64,000 nt of DNA from assembly GCF_003797835.1 (NCBI RefSeq), contig NZ_RKMF01000003.1, positions 124,001 to 188,000 of the forward strand, written 5' to 3'. Position numbers and translations under genes: made by a program. The stretch comes from Kocuria soli (GTDB lineage Bacteria; Actinomycetota; Actinomycetes; Actinomycetales; Micrococcaceae). Below the pieces are notes generated by a model. That model was not told the origin of the DNA, did no database searches, and saw only the letters and a list, made by a program, of their open reading frames with translations. Below are positions 63,699 to 64,000 of the stretch, piece after piece. Each line of letters starts with the position of its first letter. The first letter of the stretch is position 1.

Positions 63699-64000
63699 TC
63701 AACGCTTGGCGGTGCTCAGATCCCCCAGAACCAGGGCCTCCGTGCGAGAGGTGTGCAGGTTGTCGATGTCGTCGAGCGTGCGGTTCTTGGTCTCCGTCGC
63801 GGTGAGCGCGGCGACGCCGGAAATCACGCAGGCACAGGACACCATGATCGCCACGGCCACCCAGTTGGTGCCGTCTTCACCGGCGAAGAAGGAAGCCAGC
63901 GGCGGCGCGAAGCCGCCCGAGAGGGCGAAGCCGACCTGGGTGCCGAGTGCCAGCCCGGTGACGCGAACCCGGGTGGGGAACATCTCCGCGTAGAAGGACG
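63699..64000 (-). CDS. MFS transporter, C-terminal part (5' end outside window)
   Basis: About 100 C-terminal residues, open to the right edge. SFYAEMFPTRVRVTGLALGTQ is the conserved segment of metabolite:H+ symporter/sugar-porter type MFS carriers before the last helices; two hydrophobic segments and a short charged tail (ETKNRTLDDIDNLH) follow. The substrate cannot be inferred from this part. Confidence 0.85.
   Translation of the reverse strand, partial: SFYAEMFPTRVRVTGLALGTQVGFALSGGFAPPLASFFAGEDGTNWVAVAIMVSCACVISGVAALTATETKNRTLDDIDNLHTSRTEALVLGDLSTAKR

Overview
The window is high-GC actinobacterial DNA. Codon usage, frequent GTG/TTG starts, many apparently leaderless genes, a mycobacterial-type CmtR regulator, the SCO1664/histidine-phosphatase pair and the Arthrobacter-like VanW and catabolic enzymes all point to Micrococcales, probably a Micrococcaceae-type soil or surface bacterium. 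The genus cannot be fixed from the sequence alone. I saw no rRNA, tRNA or CRISPR array.

Layout. 1-5.5 kb: 5' part of a selenocysteine formate dehydrogenase, then an ascorbate-type (UlaA-like) PTS with three paralogous EIIA copies and a BASS transporter. 5.6-13.2 kb: threonine/serine dehydratase, a levansucrase lacking a catalytic motif, a vanW gene broken by an amber codon, an SDR, a TPR gene bracketed by identical palindromes, a hydrolase remnant, an ABM-domain gene and a secreted NlpC/P60 hydrolase. 13.2-23.4 kb: a catabolic island for a ring compound (extradiol dioxygenase, C-C type hydrolase, two SDRs of which one is amber-interrupted, LysR regulator, FAH-family hydrolase, flavin monooxygenase, cyclase-family hydrolase, MFS carrier). 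23.4-26.5 kb: VOC protein with AraC regulator, methyltransferase, Old Yellow Enzyme. 26.5-33.6 kb: penicillin-binding lipoprotein, a MoxR-type ATPase/VWA pair, and the phosphatase/SCO1664 pair. 33.6-39.2 kb: a beta-glucoside operon (promoter, RAT antiterminator/terminator, EIIBCA, phospho-beta-glucosidase, BglG-type antiterminator, HAD phosphatase).

39.24-43.56 kb is a complete Tn552-like transposon: inverted ends, a perfect 6-bp target duplication (ATTCCC), ATPase, DDE transposase, serine resolvase, and a CmtR/CadD cadmium-resistance cargo plus the first codons of a truncated flavoprotein gene. It lies immediately before a frameshifted CoA-transferase gene. 45-64 kb: lactonase-like beta-propeller, FadH-type dienoyl-CoA reductase, NupC and SLC13 transporters, acyl-CoA synthetase, luciferase-like oxidoreductase, SDR, two-component system, cytochrome P450, repeat-rich LysM lipoprotein, alpha-glucosidase, CHMI tautomerase, DUF4287 and SRPBCC proteins, and the 3' end of an MFS carrier.

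Two patterns cut across the window. First, at least a dozen genes have a TANNNT-like box 6-7 nt before the start codon and no Shine-Dalgarno, which fits leaderless transcripts. Second, long near-perfect intergenic palindromes recur, and three pairs of matching palindromes each bracket one transcription unit (10.4/11.0 kb, 33.6/37.4 kb, 48.3/49.9 kb). Gene decay is unusually visible: two in-frame amber codons, one frameshift, one N-terminal truncation with a stop, and one in-frame active-site deletion.
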